Of a stretch of DNA of 64,000 nucleotides, positions 33,201-42,336 are shown piece by piece; the stretch's first letter is position 1; every line of letters begins with the position of its first letter. This stretch comes from Nonomuraea endophytica. GTDB lineage: Bacteria; Actinomycetota; Actinomycetes; Streptosporangiales; Streptosporangiaceae. Under the pieces are notes generated by a model. That model searched no databases, was not told the DNA's origin, and saw only the letters and a list, made by a program, of their open reading frames with translations. A program made the translations under genes and the position numbers. The stretch lies in assembly GCF_014203235.1 (NCBI RefSeq), contig NZ_JACHIN010000011.1:248001-312000 (forward strand), read 5' to 3'.

Positions 33201-36200
33201 ACCTGGTTGCCGGGGCCGGTCACCGAATCCGGCTGGCCTCGGTGGTTGTAGCCGAACTTCGTGACGACCGGCCCGGCCGCGCGGTGCTGGTGCACTTCGC
33301 GGGTACGGCCGTGCACGTCGGTGTAGGTGGTCACCGGGGTGCCGCCGGACGGCGGGATGACCTTGGACCAGTTGTCGCCGTACTCGTAGCGGGTGTTCCA
33401 CAGCTCGTTGGTCGCGCCGTCGCTGTTGCCGGACAGCAGCCGTTCGGTGAGCAGCCGGCCGCGGCCGTCGTAGTTGTTCCAGACCTGGCTCTCGACCGCG
33501 CCCACGACGGCCGCGCCGAAGCGCTTGGGCTGCGGGTCGCCGTCGGCGTAGTAGGGCTCGAAGGTGTAGTGGACCTGCCCGGCGCCGTTGTAGACGGTGT
33601 CGGAGATGATCCGGCCCTTGGTGCCGCCGCTCTTGCCGGGAGCCTGCGACTGCCGCGGCCGCAGCCAGCCGTCGAACAGCGTGTAGGAGAGCTGCTGGCC
33701 GCCGTCGTTGGTCAGCGTCTTGGCGCCCACGGCCACGATCGCGCCGGGGTTCATCAGGTACTGGTACTCGTTGTCGGGAACCTGGCTCTTCGTACGGCCC
33801 GGCCCCCAGACCTTCGAGGTGCGCCCCAGCGCGTCGCGGTCCGCGATGGTCGTCTTGCCGCTGGGATTGGTCTCCCGGATCGCCAGGCCCCACGCCGGAT
33901 CCAGCACCCGTGTGGTGCTCATGGCCGATTCGGGGTCACTGGCCGTGGCCCGCGGGGTGGTCGAGGTCACCTCGGTGGTGACGCCGTGCGGTTCTGAGTA
34001 GTCGGTGGAGGAGATCAGCCCGGCGGCGTCGGTGACGGTCTTGGGCCGGCCCAGGACGTCGTAGCTCGACCGGGCCATCACCTGGTAGGAGGTGATCGCG
34101 GTCGCGGTGGCCGCGACGGCCCGCTCGGTCTTGGTCACCTCGCCGTGCGTGGGGGCGGCCTTGAACGCCTTGTCGTCGTAGTAGCTGCGTACGTCGGCGA
34201 CCAGGTCGGTGGTCAGGTTCGGCGTGTCGGCGCAGCGCCGGGCCACGGTGATCACCCTGGCCGCCAGCCGCAGCACCCGCGACCCGTCGGCGGTCAGCTC
34301 GGTCCTGGTGCATTCCTCGTCACCGGGTACGCCGACCTCGCCCTCGTCGTCGATGGCCAGCGCCGTGCCGTTGGTGAGGTCGAAGTCGGTCACCGTGGAG
34401 CGGGTCTGCTGCCAGGGGGAGCCGGCCTGGGCGAAGGTGCGGGTCGTCTTGGTGCCGGTGAGGTTGGCCGTCATCGTGCCCCACGGCCGGGACTTGCTGG
34501 CCGTCTGGTGGTGCCATGGGCTGGTGACGGACTTGCTGACCGGCGCGCCGTCCACCTTGTCGTAGGTGACGGTGCGCAGGGTCATGCCGTGCAGCGACTC
34601 GTGGTCGGTGGGGTTGCCGCCCTCGCCGTCCGGGAGGGTGACGGTCTTGGTGCCGCCGGAGGGGCCGGCGCGGTCGCCGTGCATGCCCTGGAAGAACCAG
34701 TAGTCGGTCTGGGACGGCGTGCCGCCGCTGGCCGCGCTGGTCGCGCCGCTGATCACGCGGACCTTGTCGTAGCCGCGCCAGTTCGACCACGTCTTGAACT
34801 TCTGCGGGGTGATGCCGTCGTCGTCGGCGTAGTGCCAGGCGGGCCGGCCGATGCTGTAGTCGTAGCGGGTGACCATGTCCGAGCCGCCGCCGGTCAGGTC
34901 GGTCTGGATCAGCGCGCGCACCACGTACTTGTGGAACCAGTCCAGGCTCGGGTCGGCCCCGCCGTTGGCGTTCTGCCAGAACGTGGGGAAGCACCGACGC
35001 CGATTGGTCGCCGGTTCCGGCAGGTCGGAGGGGGTGCAGTCCATCTCGGAGTAGGTGATGTCGAGCTTGCCGCCGGTCTCGTTCTGGATGGCGGCCACGC
35101 GTTCCTTGATGAACGGGCCGACGTCGTCGCCGAGCTTGTCCACCCGGTTGGCCAGCTGCTGGTAGACGAAGCTGACCGGCGGCGTGGTGATCGGCGCGGG
35201 TCCGGCGTGCCCGGTGTGGGTGATGTCGGTGAGTTTGAGCTGCCGGTCCACGTCGGCGATGCCCCACAGGTGCTTGAACTCCCACGAGTCCACGTCGCGG
35301 TGGCCGTTGCCCGCCTGGTTGACGACCTTGGTGGTGATCTTCGTCAGGCGTTTGCGGGTCCAGAAGCTCGGCGTCGCCGTGCCCTTGCCGTCCTTGCACT
35401 CGGTGCCCGGGTTGCAGTTCATGTCCCAGGGCACGTCCGGCCAGCGGGCCGGGTGGTCGCCGATGTCGCCGCACTCGCCGGCCAGGCAGCGTTCGGCGTT
35501 GGTGAAGGCGACCTCGGCCGGGGGTGTGGCCGGGAAGAGGTTGCCGCCGCGCAGGCCGTACTGGATGGAGGTCAGGTAGCCGCCGCGGGTGTAGGGGGTG
35601 TCGTCGGCGGCGCGCAGGTTGCGGCCGTAGTGGTTCTTCTCCTTGGCGTAGTAGAAGGTGACGGCGTTGCCGCGGGTGTCCTCGATGTAGTCGAGGTTCC
35701 AGCGCCAGCCCTGCGCGCACCAGGAGTCCTTGAACGCGTCCTTGTGGCACGGCTCGCCGCTGTTGTTGCCGAAGACCGGCACGTCCCAGGCGGAGTTGGT
35801 CTGCGGCTTGCCGGAGCTCCAGCCAGGCAGCCGGTTCTTGCCGAAGTAGTACTGGGTGCCGTCGGGGGTGGTCACCCGCCAGTGCTCGTTGTTGTCGTCG
35901 CCGTTGCCGGTGTCGGCGTCGGTGCCGGTCAGGCGCTGGACCTTCGTCCCGTTGTCCTTGGCCAGGACCCAGGTGTCGGCGCCGGTCGGGATGAGCTCGC
36001 CGCCCGATCCGCCCAGGGAGAGCGTGGCGTTGTCGTAGGCCCAGCACTGGTCCATCGGCTCGACCTGGTAGGTCGGGTCCTTCGGGACGCCGTCGTCCTT
36101 GCAGGACTTGTACTTGCGCTCGATGTACCCGGGCGACAGCTCGAAGCCGTCGCCGACCCAGGAAGCCTGGTTGTTGCTGCTCACGGTGCGGCCGTCGATG

Positions 36201-37030
36201 GCCGCCGAGGAGTAGTTGACCGCCAGGTTCGGCACCAGCCCGCCCGGCACCGGCGGCACCCGGAGCGGGTAGGACCAGGAGAAGTCCCCCGACTGGGCGC
36301 TGACCTGCCAGGTCGAGGACGGCGACAGCGAGGTGACGCCGAAGTCGCCCTTGTCGCCCGCCGCGGCGGACGTCACGGCCAGCACCATCGGCTCGGCGCC
36401 GAGGTCCACGTCCGCGCTGAGCGTCCTGGCCGCGCTGTCGTTGCGCCCCTTCAGCGGTACGGCACGCCGGCACTCGGCCCGATCCGGGCTGGTCAGCGCA
36501 CAAGCGGGCAGCGCCGACAGGCGCATGCGGGAGCCGAAGCCGCCTCCGAAGGCTTCGGCGAAGGGCGCGTAGTCCACCGTCATCGTCACCTTGCCGGGTG
36601 GCCCGGCGGTGCGGGCCGCGGTGATGACCGGGCCGCTGACGCCGGCACGCTGTGAGGCGGCGCGGTCGTGGGTCTGGATCTTCACCCGGCCGGTGGACGA
36701 CGGGCCGGCCGGTGCGGCAGCCACCGCGCCCGCCTTGCGGGCCGTGACGGCGGCCGCCGCCAGGTCGACCTCGGCCGTGGCCGGCGCGGGCCAGTTCACG
36801 ACCGGGTCGGGCGCCTTCGGCTCGCTGATCCGGGGTTTGACCGCGGCGGACTTGCCGGGCACGACCCATTCCCGGTCCACGGGCTTGGGCCGGTCGCGCT
36901 CGGCGTCGGCGGCGGCCGAGCGGTAGGTGGGGGGAACGAACAGCAATCCCGCCGTGAGCACCAGGGTGAGCACCGCCCGGAGCATCCGGGACAAGGACGC
37001 GCGACGGCGGCGTGCGGCATGGACGCGCAT
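30212..37030 (-). CDS. Giant secreted RHS-repeat polymorphic toxin with Hint domain
   Basis: 2272 residues from ATG 37030, with GGAGG six bases upstream. A basic signal sequence (about 1-42) is followed by a SpvB/TcdB-like region and many YD/RHS repeats (YDNLDRPVLTTDARNHKIG, YTYDDLGRLVSTKSQL). The RHS core ends with DPVTGRFISVDSVIQMG and NPVTLADPTGL. A helical linker leads to a Hint domain (about 2001-2147; start NSFTPDTKVLLANG, TDGHPFW block, end VLVHNC). The last about 125 residues are the variable toxin region, which I cannot place in a known class. The Hint domain should release it by self-cleavage. The LamG protein upstream and the small gene downstream complete the locus. Confidence 0.92.
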   Translation of the reverse strand: MRVHAARRRRASLSRMLRAVLTLVLTAGLLFVPPTYRSAAADAERDRPKPVDREWVVPGKSAAVKPRISEPKAPDPVVNWPAPATAEVDLAAAAVTARKAGAVAAAPAGPSSTGRVKIQTHDRAASQRAGVSGPVITAARTAGPPGKVTMTVDYAPFAEAFGGGFGSRMRLSALPACALTSPDRAECRRAVPLKGRNDSAARTLSADVDLGAEPMVLAVTSAAAGDKGDFGVTSLSPSSTWQVSAQSGDFSWSYPLRVPPVPGGLVPNLAVNYSSAAIDGRTVSSNNQASWVGDGFELSPGYIERKYKSCKDDGVPKDPTYQVEPMDQCWAYDNATLSLGGSGGELIPTGADTWVLAKDNGTKVQRLTGTDADTGNGDDNNEHWRVTTPDGTQYYFGKNRLPGWSSGKPQTNSAWDVPVFGNNSGEPCHKDAFKDSWCAQGWRWNLDYIEDTRGNAVTFYYAKEKNHYGRNLRAADDTPYTRGGYLTSIQYGLRGGNLFPATPPAEVAFTNAERCLAGECGDIGDHPARWPDVPWDMNCNPGTECKDGKGTATPSFWTRKRLTKITTKVVNQAGNGHRDVDSWEFKHLWGIADVDRQLKLTDITHTGHAGPAPITTPPVSFVYQQLANRVDKLGDDVGPFIKERVAAIQNETGGKLDITYSEMDCTPSDLPEPATNRRRCFPTFWQNANGGADPSLDWFHKYVVRALIQTDLTGGGSDMVTRYDYSIGRPAWHYADDDGITPQKFKTWSNWRGYDKVRVISGATSAASGGTPSQTDYWFFQGMHGDRAGPSGGTKTVTLPDGEGGNPTDHESLHGMTLRTVTYDKVDGAPVSKSVTSPWHHQTASKSRPWGTMTANLTGTKTTRTFAQAGSPWQQTRSTVTDFDLTNGTALAIDDEGEVGVPGDEECTRTELTADGSRVLRLAARVITVARRCADTPNLTTDLVADVRSYYDDKAFKAAPTHGEVTKTERAVAATATAITSYQVMARSSYDVLGRPKTVTDAAGLISSTDYSEPHGVTTEVTSTTPRATASDPESAMSTTRVLDPAWGLAIRETNPSGKTTIADRDALGRTSKVWGPGRTKSQVPDNEYQYLMNPGAIVAVGAKTLTNDGGQQLSYTLFDGWLRPRQSQAPGKSGGTKGRIISDTVYNGAGQVHYTFEPYYADGDPQPKRFGAAVVGAVESQVWNNYDGRGRLLTERLLSGNSDGATNELWNTRYEYGDNWSKVIPPSGGTPVTTYTDVHGRTREVHQHRAAGPVVTKFGYNHRGQPDSVTGPGNQVWSYTYDLLGRRVQSDDPDRGVEKVAYDNLDRPVLTTDARNHKIGIQYDGLGRPIAKYDATTASPGTKIAEWVYDTVRKGQLTSSSRIVGGDSYTTQVEEYDNLDRPQRTRVTLPAGEGALAPAGGYVFDTSYNLDGSVAASSSPAVGGLPAENIAYTYDDLGRLVSTKSQLSTYLIGTDYTKTGRLIGLRMQSGAAGKQIDQTFDYEFGTGRLAKATTWHFGMPGTDRSTQYTYQPAGNITQVKDSSRDGVDNQCFRYDELSRLSEAWTQPDDTQCAETGANTTIGGPAPYRATYTYDDTGNRRSESLYGAGPSGGAQQSDRTYVYDPAKAHRLTTVSGAASYAYDASGNTTERHTQGSNQTLTWDAEGELTKVTDDKKGETRFLHTADGERLIRRDKDGTTLYLPGMEVHLAKGATATTARRFVGNAMRTTAGVTYLIGDHQGSAELAINAETGALGQRRYAPFGRLRGAQGEWPQEHQRGFVGGITDASTDLTTLGARSYDPVTGRFISVDSVIQMGDSQQMNGYNYANNNPVTLADPTGLAPCCSGIACTKSLDPPCTKDQLDDDDCEGPCDFNTAKKGLEGGRDAAENERQQQQQIAKRNAVLEALKAAGIGFIKDFLKIEDIKGCFSGSVGKCVSLLLEVVPAKKIGGLIWKLSTRVRMGIKIYKKVQGAVKAARQAIEQLDAKIDDINKKIAALDALIARAAKRSKNPKSAGTSCKLSNSFTPDTKVLLANGSGKRIDQLKPGDKVLATDPETGRTAAKEILATIVGDGTKNLVTITVDTGKAAGDIIATDGHPFWIESEKAWRDAKDLRPGQLLRTAAGTYVQVTAVKSHTTQARVHNLTVADIHTYYVLVGATPVLVHNCGKGADADDADKPKPIHLAMGRQKKGGVELLDNFAASVEAVTWRGEPFRDLFPGVGSPASNPQLTAMMDRVLERGGRISFNLEEMEDVPGVLAGRVGIGGRTTFELQYVCGNAALRAITTFHNGAAPC

Positions 37031-37099
37031 GCCGTACCTCCAAACGAAGAGTGGGGGTGACGGGGTCGCCGCGGCGGCGCGCGGCGACCCCGCGGCAGG

Positions 37100-40000
37100 T
37101 CAGTCGGAGTCGTTGTCGTTGAGCGCGTCTTCGGAGACGACTGACATCTCCGACCACAGGGACAGCAGGTCGATCAGGGTCTCGTCGGCGGGGCCGCGCA
37201 GCACCCAGATGTCGTCGACGTGGCCGGACCAGTTGGCCGAGGGGCCGCCGCGGCCGATCTGCGCCGAGGTGACGGGCCCGGTGAGGGCGACGTCGTGGCG
37301 GTAGGACTTGACCTCCGCCTCCGGAGCCGCTTCGAGGGTGCCGTTCACCCAGAACTCCAGCGACTTCTCCCGCGCGTTGTAGACGATCGCGAGGTGGTCC
37401 CAGTCGCCGAACCCGGTGTGGAAGGCCGGGTGTTCGACGTTGCCGACGCCCGGGATCTCCACCACGTAGCGGCCGATCTCCCCCATGTCGGGATCGCCGC
37501 GGCTGGGATCGAACTTCACCCGCAGCGCGCTGCCGCCGGCCGTGGGCAGGTCGAGCACGGTCATCGCCTTGCGCGCGTTGCCGCTGGTCTCCACCCAGGC
37601 CGAGAGGGTGAAGCTCTCCCTCGGGTCCAGGATCGCCGCGGCGACGCCGGCGTAGTCGGCCGCCGCACCGGGTAGGTACAGGGAACCGGGCACGGCGCTG
37701 TTGCTCATCGGCGTCTTGGGCACGAAGCGGGCGGCGCCGTACAGGCGGACCGGGGTTCTGATCGCCTCGCCGGTGTCGTCGGGATTGCGGTTGAGGTGCC
37801 ACTTGTGCGCCACCGTCAGCATCTCCTTCGACAGCGCCGCCGCCTCCTCGACCGTGACGATCCGGTCGTAGACGCGCACGTCGTCGATCTTCCCGGGGAA
37901 GAAGTCGAGCGGCGTGGCCGCCCACTGGACCCGGCCGATCGTGAACGGCCCGCCGGCCCGCCAGGCGGTGGTGTAGTCCATCTCGCTGCCGGGCTCGCCG
38001 TTGACGTAGATGCGCACCTTCTTGGCGACGGCGTCGTACACGCCCATCAGGTGCGTCCACTCGCCGGGCTTGGCCTGTTTCGCCGACCAGGCGCTGGAGG
38101 ACGGGACTGACGTCGAGTCGGAGTTCATCCGCCAGAACACCCACTTCTTGGCCTGCGGGTCGTAGCGCAGGCAGAAGCCCGACACGTTGACGCCGTCCTG
38201 GGCAGCCACGGTCGCGTACCCGGCAGGCAGGGTGTCAGGCAGCTTGGCCCACGCGGTCACCGTGAAGCTCTGCGTGGTGTCCAGCACCGCGCCGTCGGTA
38301 CGGGCGAACGCGTTCGTGCCGTTGCCGGCCATCGCGGTGCCGCGCGAACCGGCCACGCCCAGTTGCGGCGTGCCGGACACCCGGGCGGGGAAGCGGCCCT
38401 GCTTGTCGGCCAGGGTGGTCGAGCCCGCGGGGTCGTTGAGCTTCCAGTGGGCCTTCGGCGCGCGGCCGGGGGCGACCCGGAACCGGTAGACGGCCGAGCC
38501 CTTGGAGTAGTTGCCCGCCTGGTCCCTGACGCGTACGTAGAGGCTGTTGCTGCCGATGACCTTGGGGAGAAGCTGCACCGTCTCGGTGGCGCTGCCCGCG
38601 GTCCGGCGGCGGAACTGGGTGGGATCCTCGTTCACCGCGTACGCCCACTCGGTCACCGACGGGTCGAAGGTGACGATGAACTTGCCATAGCGGCCCATGC
38701 CGTCCTGCGGCACCTGTGCCGGGTCCAGGGGGTTCTCCGCGACGTACCCCTCGGGGCCCGGCGAGGTGATCGTCGGCAGCGGTGGCGCCTTCGTGTCGAA
38801 GACGAAGTAGCAGGCGGTCGCCGCGCCGTTCGAGCTCCACGGCCCCTTGCCCTTGCGGCTGTCCCAGGCTCTGACCTGCCAGTTGATGACGGTGTTCTCC
38901 GGCAGCAGCCCGCGCGGGACGTGCGCCATGAAGCTGTTGGCCACCTTGCCCGACCTCGCGCTCTTCGGGTCGGTGAAGTGACGCCAGGTCCGGGGTTGCC
39001 CGGCGGCGTTGTTCCAGGACACCAGGAACTCCGCGCGGACCTTGTCGGCGGTGCGGTTGTAGGTGTCGGGGTCGCGCAGGTTCTTGGCGATCAGCTTCGG
39101 CGTGGACCAGTTGAACACCGACGGGTTGCCCGGCCCCTTGCACGGGCCGCCCGGCTCCATCTCCAGCTGGCTCATCCTCGGCTGCAGCGGCGGCCGGTTG
39201 TAGTGCACGCGCAGAAAGGCGCGCGACTCGAACCGCTTCCAGGCCAGCTGATCGCCCTCGTCGGCGGCGCGCAGCCCGAACGTGGTGTCCCGCCAGCCCT
39301 TGCTCGCGGCTTCCCTGACCCCCGAGGTCACGTTGAACAGCACGTCACCGGCCGGGCAGGTGCTGTTGGCGCACCCGGACCAGCCCTTGGCCACGTTGCG
39401 GCTGTCCAGCTTGCGCAGCCAGTTGTCGGAGGTCGAGTTCCAGGTGGAGTTCTTGCCGAACGCCTTGGCCAGGTGGATGTTCACCGGCCGCTTGCTGCCC
39501 GAGGCCGCCCACACCTCCCGCACGTGGAACTCCGCGGACAGGACCTGCTTGCCGGCCAGCCACCCGGTGGGAATGCGGTAGAACAGCCGCTTCTTGTGCG
39601 GGGAGCCGCAGCTGCGGCCGCTGGACGGCAGGCCGATCGGGCACCGGCCCATCCCCTGGTCCTTGGTGAAGTTGTAGATCTCGAACCCGCTGCTGGCCAC
39701 CATGAGGTTGGCCGAGCTCATCGGCGTGCGGTACATCGGGTCGATGTAGACCGGGAACGTGGTGTCGGCCGCGCTCAGCATCGCCGCGTCCGGGACCAGC
39801 GTCAGCCGTCCGCCGGACAGCTCCGTGCCGATCGTGGCGATCTTCGACGCGTCGCCCGGCGCCGCGTCCGTCGCATGGGTGGTCGGCGGGTCCACCGGGC
39901 CGTCCTCACCGGTCGTCAGCGCGGCCGCGCCGCCTCCGGGGGCAGGCGCCGAGTCCCACATGATCGGCTTGGGCGCCTCGAAGATCACCGCGTCGTTGGC

Positions 40001-41533
40001 CGGATCGACCGCCTCCTGCGTGCCCTCGGCGTTCGTGCTCACGGTCAGCGTCGGCGCGGCCAGCGTCAGGGTCAGGCCGGCCAGCCGGGGATCCTGCGCC
40101 GCGGCCGGGGTCTTGACCACCAGCGTGTGCGCGAAGCCGTCCGGAGTGGCCTTGACCCGCAGGTCCACGTCCGGGCCCATCACCCCCGCGTACACGGCGG
40201 TGTCGTGGTCCAGGGTCGGCGCGGGCAGCGCGCTCGGCCAGGTCAGCGACATCGTGTGGCCGGAACGGGTGAGCGTCGCCATCGGTCCCGTCCCGCCGGT
40301 CGACAACTTCAGGTCCACCAGCGAGGTGTACGGCTTGAGCGCCCCGTCCTTGAACCGCAGGGCGTTGTACAAGGGGACCCACGTGTCACCCTGCTTCATC
40401 CGGATCGGGGTGAGCCGGTCCTGGACGTACATCGTGCCCTCGGGGGTGGCGTACACCTCCCGCGCCTCACCGCGCTCGGCGAGCACCTCCACCAGCTGAC
40501 CCGAGGTCTCCGCGGCGGCCAGCGCCTCGGACTCGGTCGGCCGCGGATCGGTCGAGACGGTCCACTTCTGCTCCGTCAGCGACACGTTGTCCACGAAGGC
40601 CGTCAGCGCGCCCTTGCCGCCGAACTGGAACGTGAGCGCGCCCTGCGAGGTGTCGGCGGTGGAGTCGAAGGTGAAGGTGTGGCGCTGCGGCTGGTCTGTC
40701 AGCTCCACGTCGGTGGCGAAGATCTCCGGGCAGGACTCGGTCTCCTCGCAGACCACGGCCCTGATCGCCACCTCGGCCGTGGCGTGGGCGTCGAAGGACA
40801 GCGTGTAGGTCCGCTTGGCCTGCAACGTCCGGCCGCTCTGGCGTACGTGCGCCTGCGCGGGTTCGGTGGTGCCGTCGGCCACGGTGATCTTCGCGGCGCC
40901 GTTCTCGACCGCGAGCGTGGTCGGTCCGGCCGCCTGCCAGGACGAGGTGTCAGTGGTGAACTCCCCGTTGACCAGCAGCTTCTTGCTGAACGAGCCACGG
41001 CCGTAGAAGGCGACCTTCTGGTACGTCCAGCCCTCGGCCAGGGCGCGGGCCTTCTCCGTCTCGCCGACGACGTAGCGGTGGGAGGGGCCCTTGATGAGCT
41101 GATGGACCGGGAGCAGTCCCTCCCCGGCCGCCGCCTGCGCGTGGAAGCGGACGCCCTCGTCCACATACCCCTGCGCCACGGCCTGGTCGCGCTCGGCCGG
41201 GTCGAGGGTGAAGATGCGGTCGCCGCCCGACTTCCGCATGCCGGTCACCGGAGACAGGCCGGTCACCGCCTCACGCGCGACGTGCAGCACCTGGCCCTCG
41301 GGGGTGTAGCCCCACTTGGTCACCGCGCTGTCGTACTCCGTCTCCCAGGTGGTGAACAGCGTGTTGTCGTTCGTGGTGGTGCCCCGTAATCGGTACAGCG
41401 GCTTGACCATCCACGCGGTCGCGACGTCCAGCGCCTTGGCGTCCGCCCTGGGCGGCGTCCACACCGTGACGACCATGCCCGCCATGACCAGCGCCGCCGC
41501 GGTCAGGACGGCCATCCACCTTCGTAGCCCCAT
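37100..41533 (-). CDS. Giant secreted LamG-domain protein, RHS partner
   Basis: 1477 residues. The signal peptide ends near residue 32 (AAALVMAGMVVTVWTPPRADA). A CBM4/9-like beta sandwich lies near 190-305 (LLVNGEFTTDTSSWQAAG, FVDNVSLTEQKW). The central part has the TFPVYIDPMYRTP segment typical of actinomycete exported RHS partners and a DNRLRE-like region. Two LamG-like concanavalin domains follow (about 1060-1250 and 1290-1460; RVYDRIVTVEEAAALSKEM, WDHLAIVYNAREKSLEFWV). It ends in an acidic tail. It is 69 bp upstream of the RHS gene on the same strand. A likely role is presenting or anchoring the RHS toxin at the cell surface (inference). Confidence 0.85.
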   Translation of the reverse strand: MGLRRWMAVLTAAALVMAGMVVTVWTPPRADAKALDVATAWMVKPLYRLRGTTTNDNTLFTTWETEYDSAVTKWGYTPEGQVLHVAREAVTGLSPVTGMRKSGGDRIFTLDPAERDQAVAQGYVDEGVRFHAQAAAGEGLLPVHQLIKGPSHRYVVGETEKARALAEGWTYQKVAFYGRGSFSKKLLVNGEFTTDTSSWQAAGPTTLAVENGAAKITVADGTTEPAQAHVRQSGRTLQAKRTYTLSFDAHATAEVAIRAVVCEETESCPEIFATDVELTDQPQRHTFTFDSTADTSQGALTFQFGGKGALTAFVDNVSLTEQKWTVSTDPRPTESEALAAAETSGQLVEVLAERGEAREVYATPEGTMYVQDRLTPIRMKQGDTWVPLYNALRFKDGALKPYTSLVDLKLSTGGTGPMATLTRSGHTMSLTWPSALPAPTLDHDTAVYAGVMGPDVDLRVKATPDGFAHTLVVKTPAAAQDPRLAGLTLTLAAPTLTVSTNAEGTQEAVDPANDAVIFEAPKPIMWDSAPAPGGGAAALTTGEDGPVDPPTTHATDAAPGDASKIATIGTELSGGRLTLVPDAAMLSAADTTFPVYIDPMYRTPMSSANLMVASSGFEIYNFTKDQGMGRCPIGLPSSGRSCGSPHKKRLFYRIPTGWLAGKQVLSAEFHVREVWAASGSKRPVNIHLAKAFGKNSTWNSTSDNWLRKLDSRNVAKGWSGCANSTCPAGDVLFNVTSGVREAASKGWRDTTFGLRAADEGDQLAWKRFESRAFLRVHYNRPPLQPRMSQLEMEPGGPCKGPGNPSVFNWSTPKLIAKNLRDPDTYNRTADKVRAEFLVSWNNAAGQPRTWRHFTDPKSARSGKVANSFMAHVPRGLLPENTVINWQVRAWDSRKGKGPWSSNGAATACYFVFDTKAPPLPTITSPGPEGYVAENPLDPAQVPQDGMGRYGKFIVTFDPSVTEWAYAVNEDPTQFRRRTAGSATETVQLLPKVIGSNSLYVRVRDQAGNYSKGSAVYRFRVAPGRAPKAHWKLNDPAGSTTLADKQGRFPARVSGTPQLGVAGSRGTAMAGNGTNAFARTDGAVLDTTQSFTVTAWAKLPDTLPAGYATVAAQDGVNVSGFCLRYDPQAKKWVFWRMNSDSTSVPSSSAWSAKQAKPGEWTHLMGVYDAVAKKVRIYVNGEPGSEMDYTTAWRAGGPFTIGRVQWAATPLDFFPGKIDDVRVYDRIVTVEEAAALSKEMLTVAHKWHLNRNPDDTGEAIRTPVRLYGAARFVPKTPMSNSAVPGSLYLPGAAADYAGVAAAILDPRESFTLSAWVETSGNARKAMTVLDLPTAGGSALRVKFDPSRGDPDMGEIGRYVVEIPGVGNVEHPAFHTGFGDWDHLAIVYNAREKSLEFWVNGTLEAAPEAEVKSYRHDVALTGPVTSAQIGRGGPSANWSGHVDDIWVLRGPADETLIDLLSLWSEMSVVSEDALNDNDSD

Positions 41534-41647
41534 GCGTACTCCCCTGGTACACGATCTCCCCGTGGCATGTGATTCGCCTCAGCATCGATCGGGGGCTCGG
41601 GTGGTGGGTAGAGCGGCGGCGCCGGTTGGGAAAACGTGGGAACTGGT

Positions 41648-42190
41648 TCAGGACTCTCCGGACAGCCTCGCCGACCCCAGGGACGCGCCGCTGATGACCC
41701 GCGCCGCGGTCTGCGTCGACGAGCTGGAGGTCAGCTCGGACAGCGTCGCCCGGTTGAGCGCGTAGACCACGAACTCGTAGGTGTTCACCGTGCGCGGTGA
41801 GCAGGGGCCCTGATATCCGAAGAGGCTCGCGCTGCCCCGGTAGTAGACCTGTCTGGCTCCGGAGGGAATCGACGGTCTATACGCGTGATCGACATTCTGT
41901 GGAAGCGAGGTCACGTTCACCGGAATGTCATAGATCACCCAGTGAATGAGATTGTTGTTGTCGAGGTCGCGCATCACGATCGCGTGGCTCCTGGCGGCGG
42001 CGGGCGCGCCGGCCCAGGACAGCGGCGGGGACTCGTTCCGCTGGCGTGGGTCGCTGCCTCCGCTGGTGCATTCGTGGACCTTCGGGATGACGCCACCGGG
42101 CGAGAAGGCGCTACTCGTCAAGGTGAACGCGGCACTGCCCTGCGACATGATGACGAGCAGGGCGGACAACACCATTCTGATGACGGCCAT
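41648..42190 (-). CDS. Secreted PEBP (YbhB/YbcL, Raf-kinase-inhibitor-like) protein
   Basis: 180 residues, with AGGAGG just before ATG 42190. After a signal peptide (about 1-21) come the PEBP marks FTLTSSAFSPGGVIP, SPPLSWAGAPAAARSHAIVM, NLIHWVIYDIP and a GYQGPCSP ligand-site loop. Bacterial PEBP proteins bind small anionic ligands; their roles are poorly known. The 114-bp gap to the LamG gene may hold that gene's promoter. Confidence 0.88.
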   Translation of the reverse strand: MAVIRMVLSALLVIMSQGSAAFTLTSSAFSPGGVIPKVHECTSGGSDPRQRNESPPLSWAGAPAAARSHAIVMRDLDNNNLIHWVIYDIPVNVTSLPQNVDHAYRPSIPSGARQVYYRGSASLFGYQGPCSPRTVNTYEFVVYALNRATLSELTSSSSTQTAARVISGASLGSARLSGES

Positions 42191-42299
42191 GGAGGCCTCC
42201 TAAGGGAGGTTTTTCGTCCGCCACAGTGTATGAATGGCATTTTTCACCAGCCACCATTCATTTTTCCATAACGCCGCCTTTTGTGAGATGAAAGGCATG

Positions 42300-42333
42300 G
42301 CCGCCGGAGCCGCGCGGGAGCGGCTCCGGCGGC
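42300..42333 (-). terminator. Strong hairpin terminator after the DUF917 operon
   Basis: A perfect 14-bp GC-rich stem (GCCGCCGGAGCCGC at 42300-42313 pairing with 42320-42333) with a six-base loop starts three bases past the DUF917 stop. Almost no U-tract follows, fitting actinomycete L-shaped terminators. The rest of the 146-bp gap is AT-rich and shows no gene. Confidence 0.75.
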
Positions 42334-42336
42334 TGA

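Noticed and set aside
33893..38144. Very long minus-strand frames (810 and 1274 codons) overlapping the RHS and LamG genes
   Set aside because: Arg/Pro/His-rich shadow frames; the RHS repeats and LamG domains in the other frame are unambiguous.
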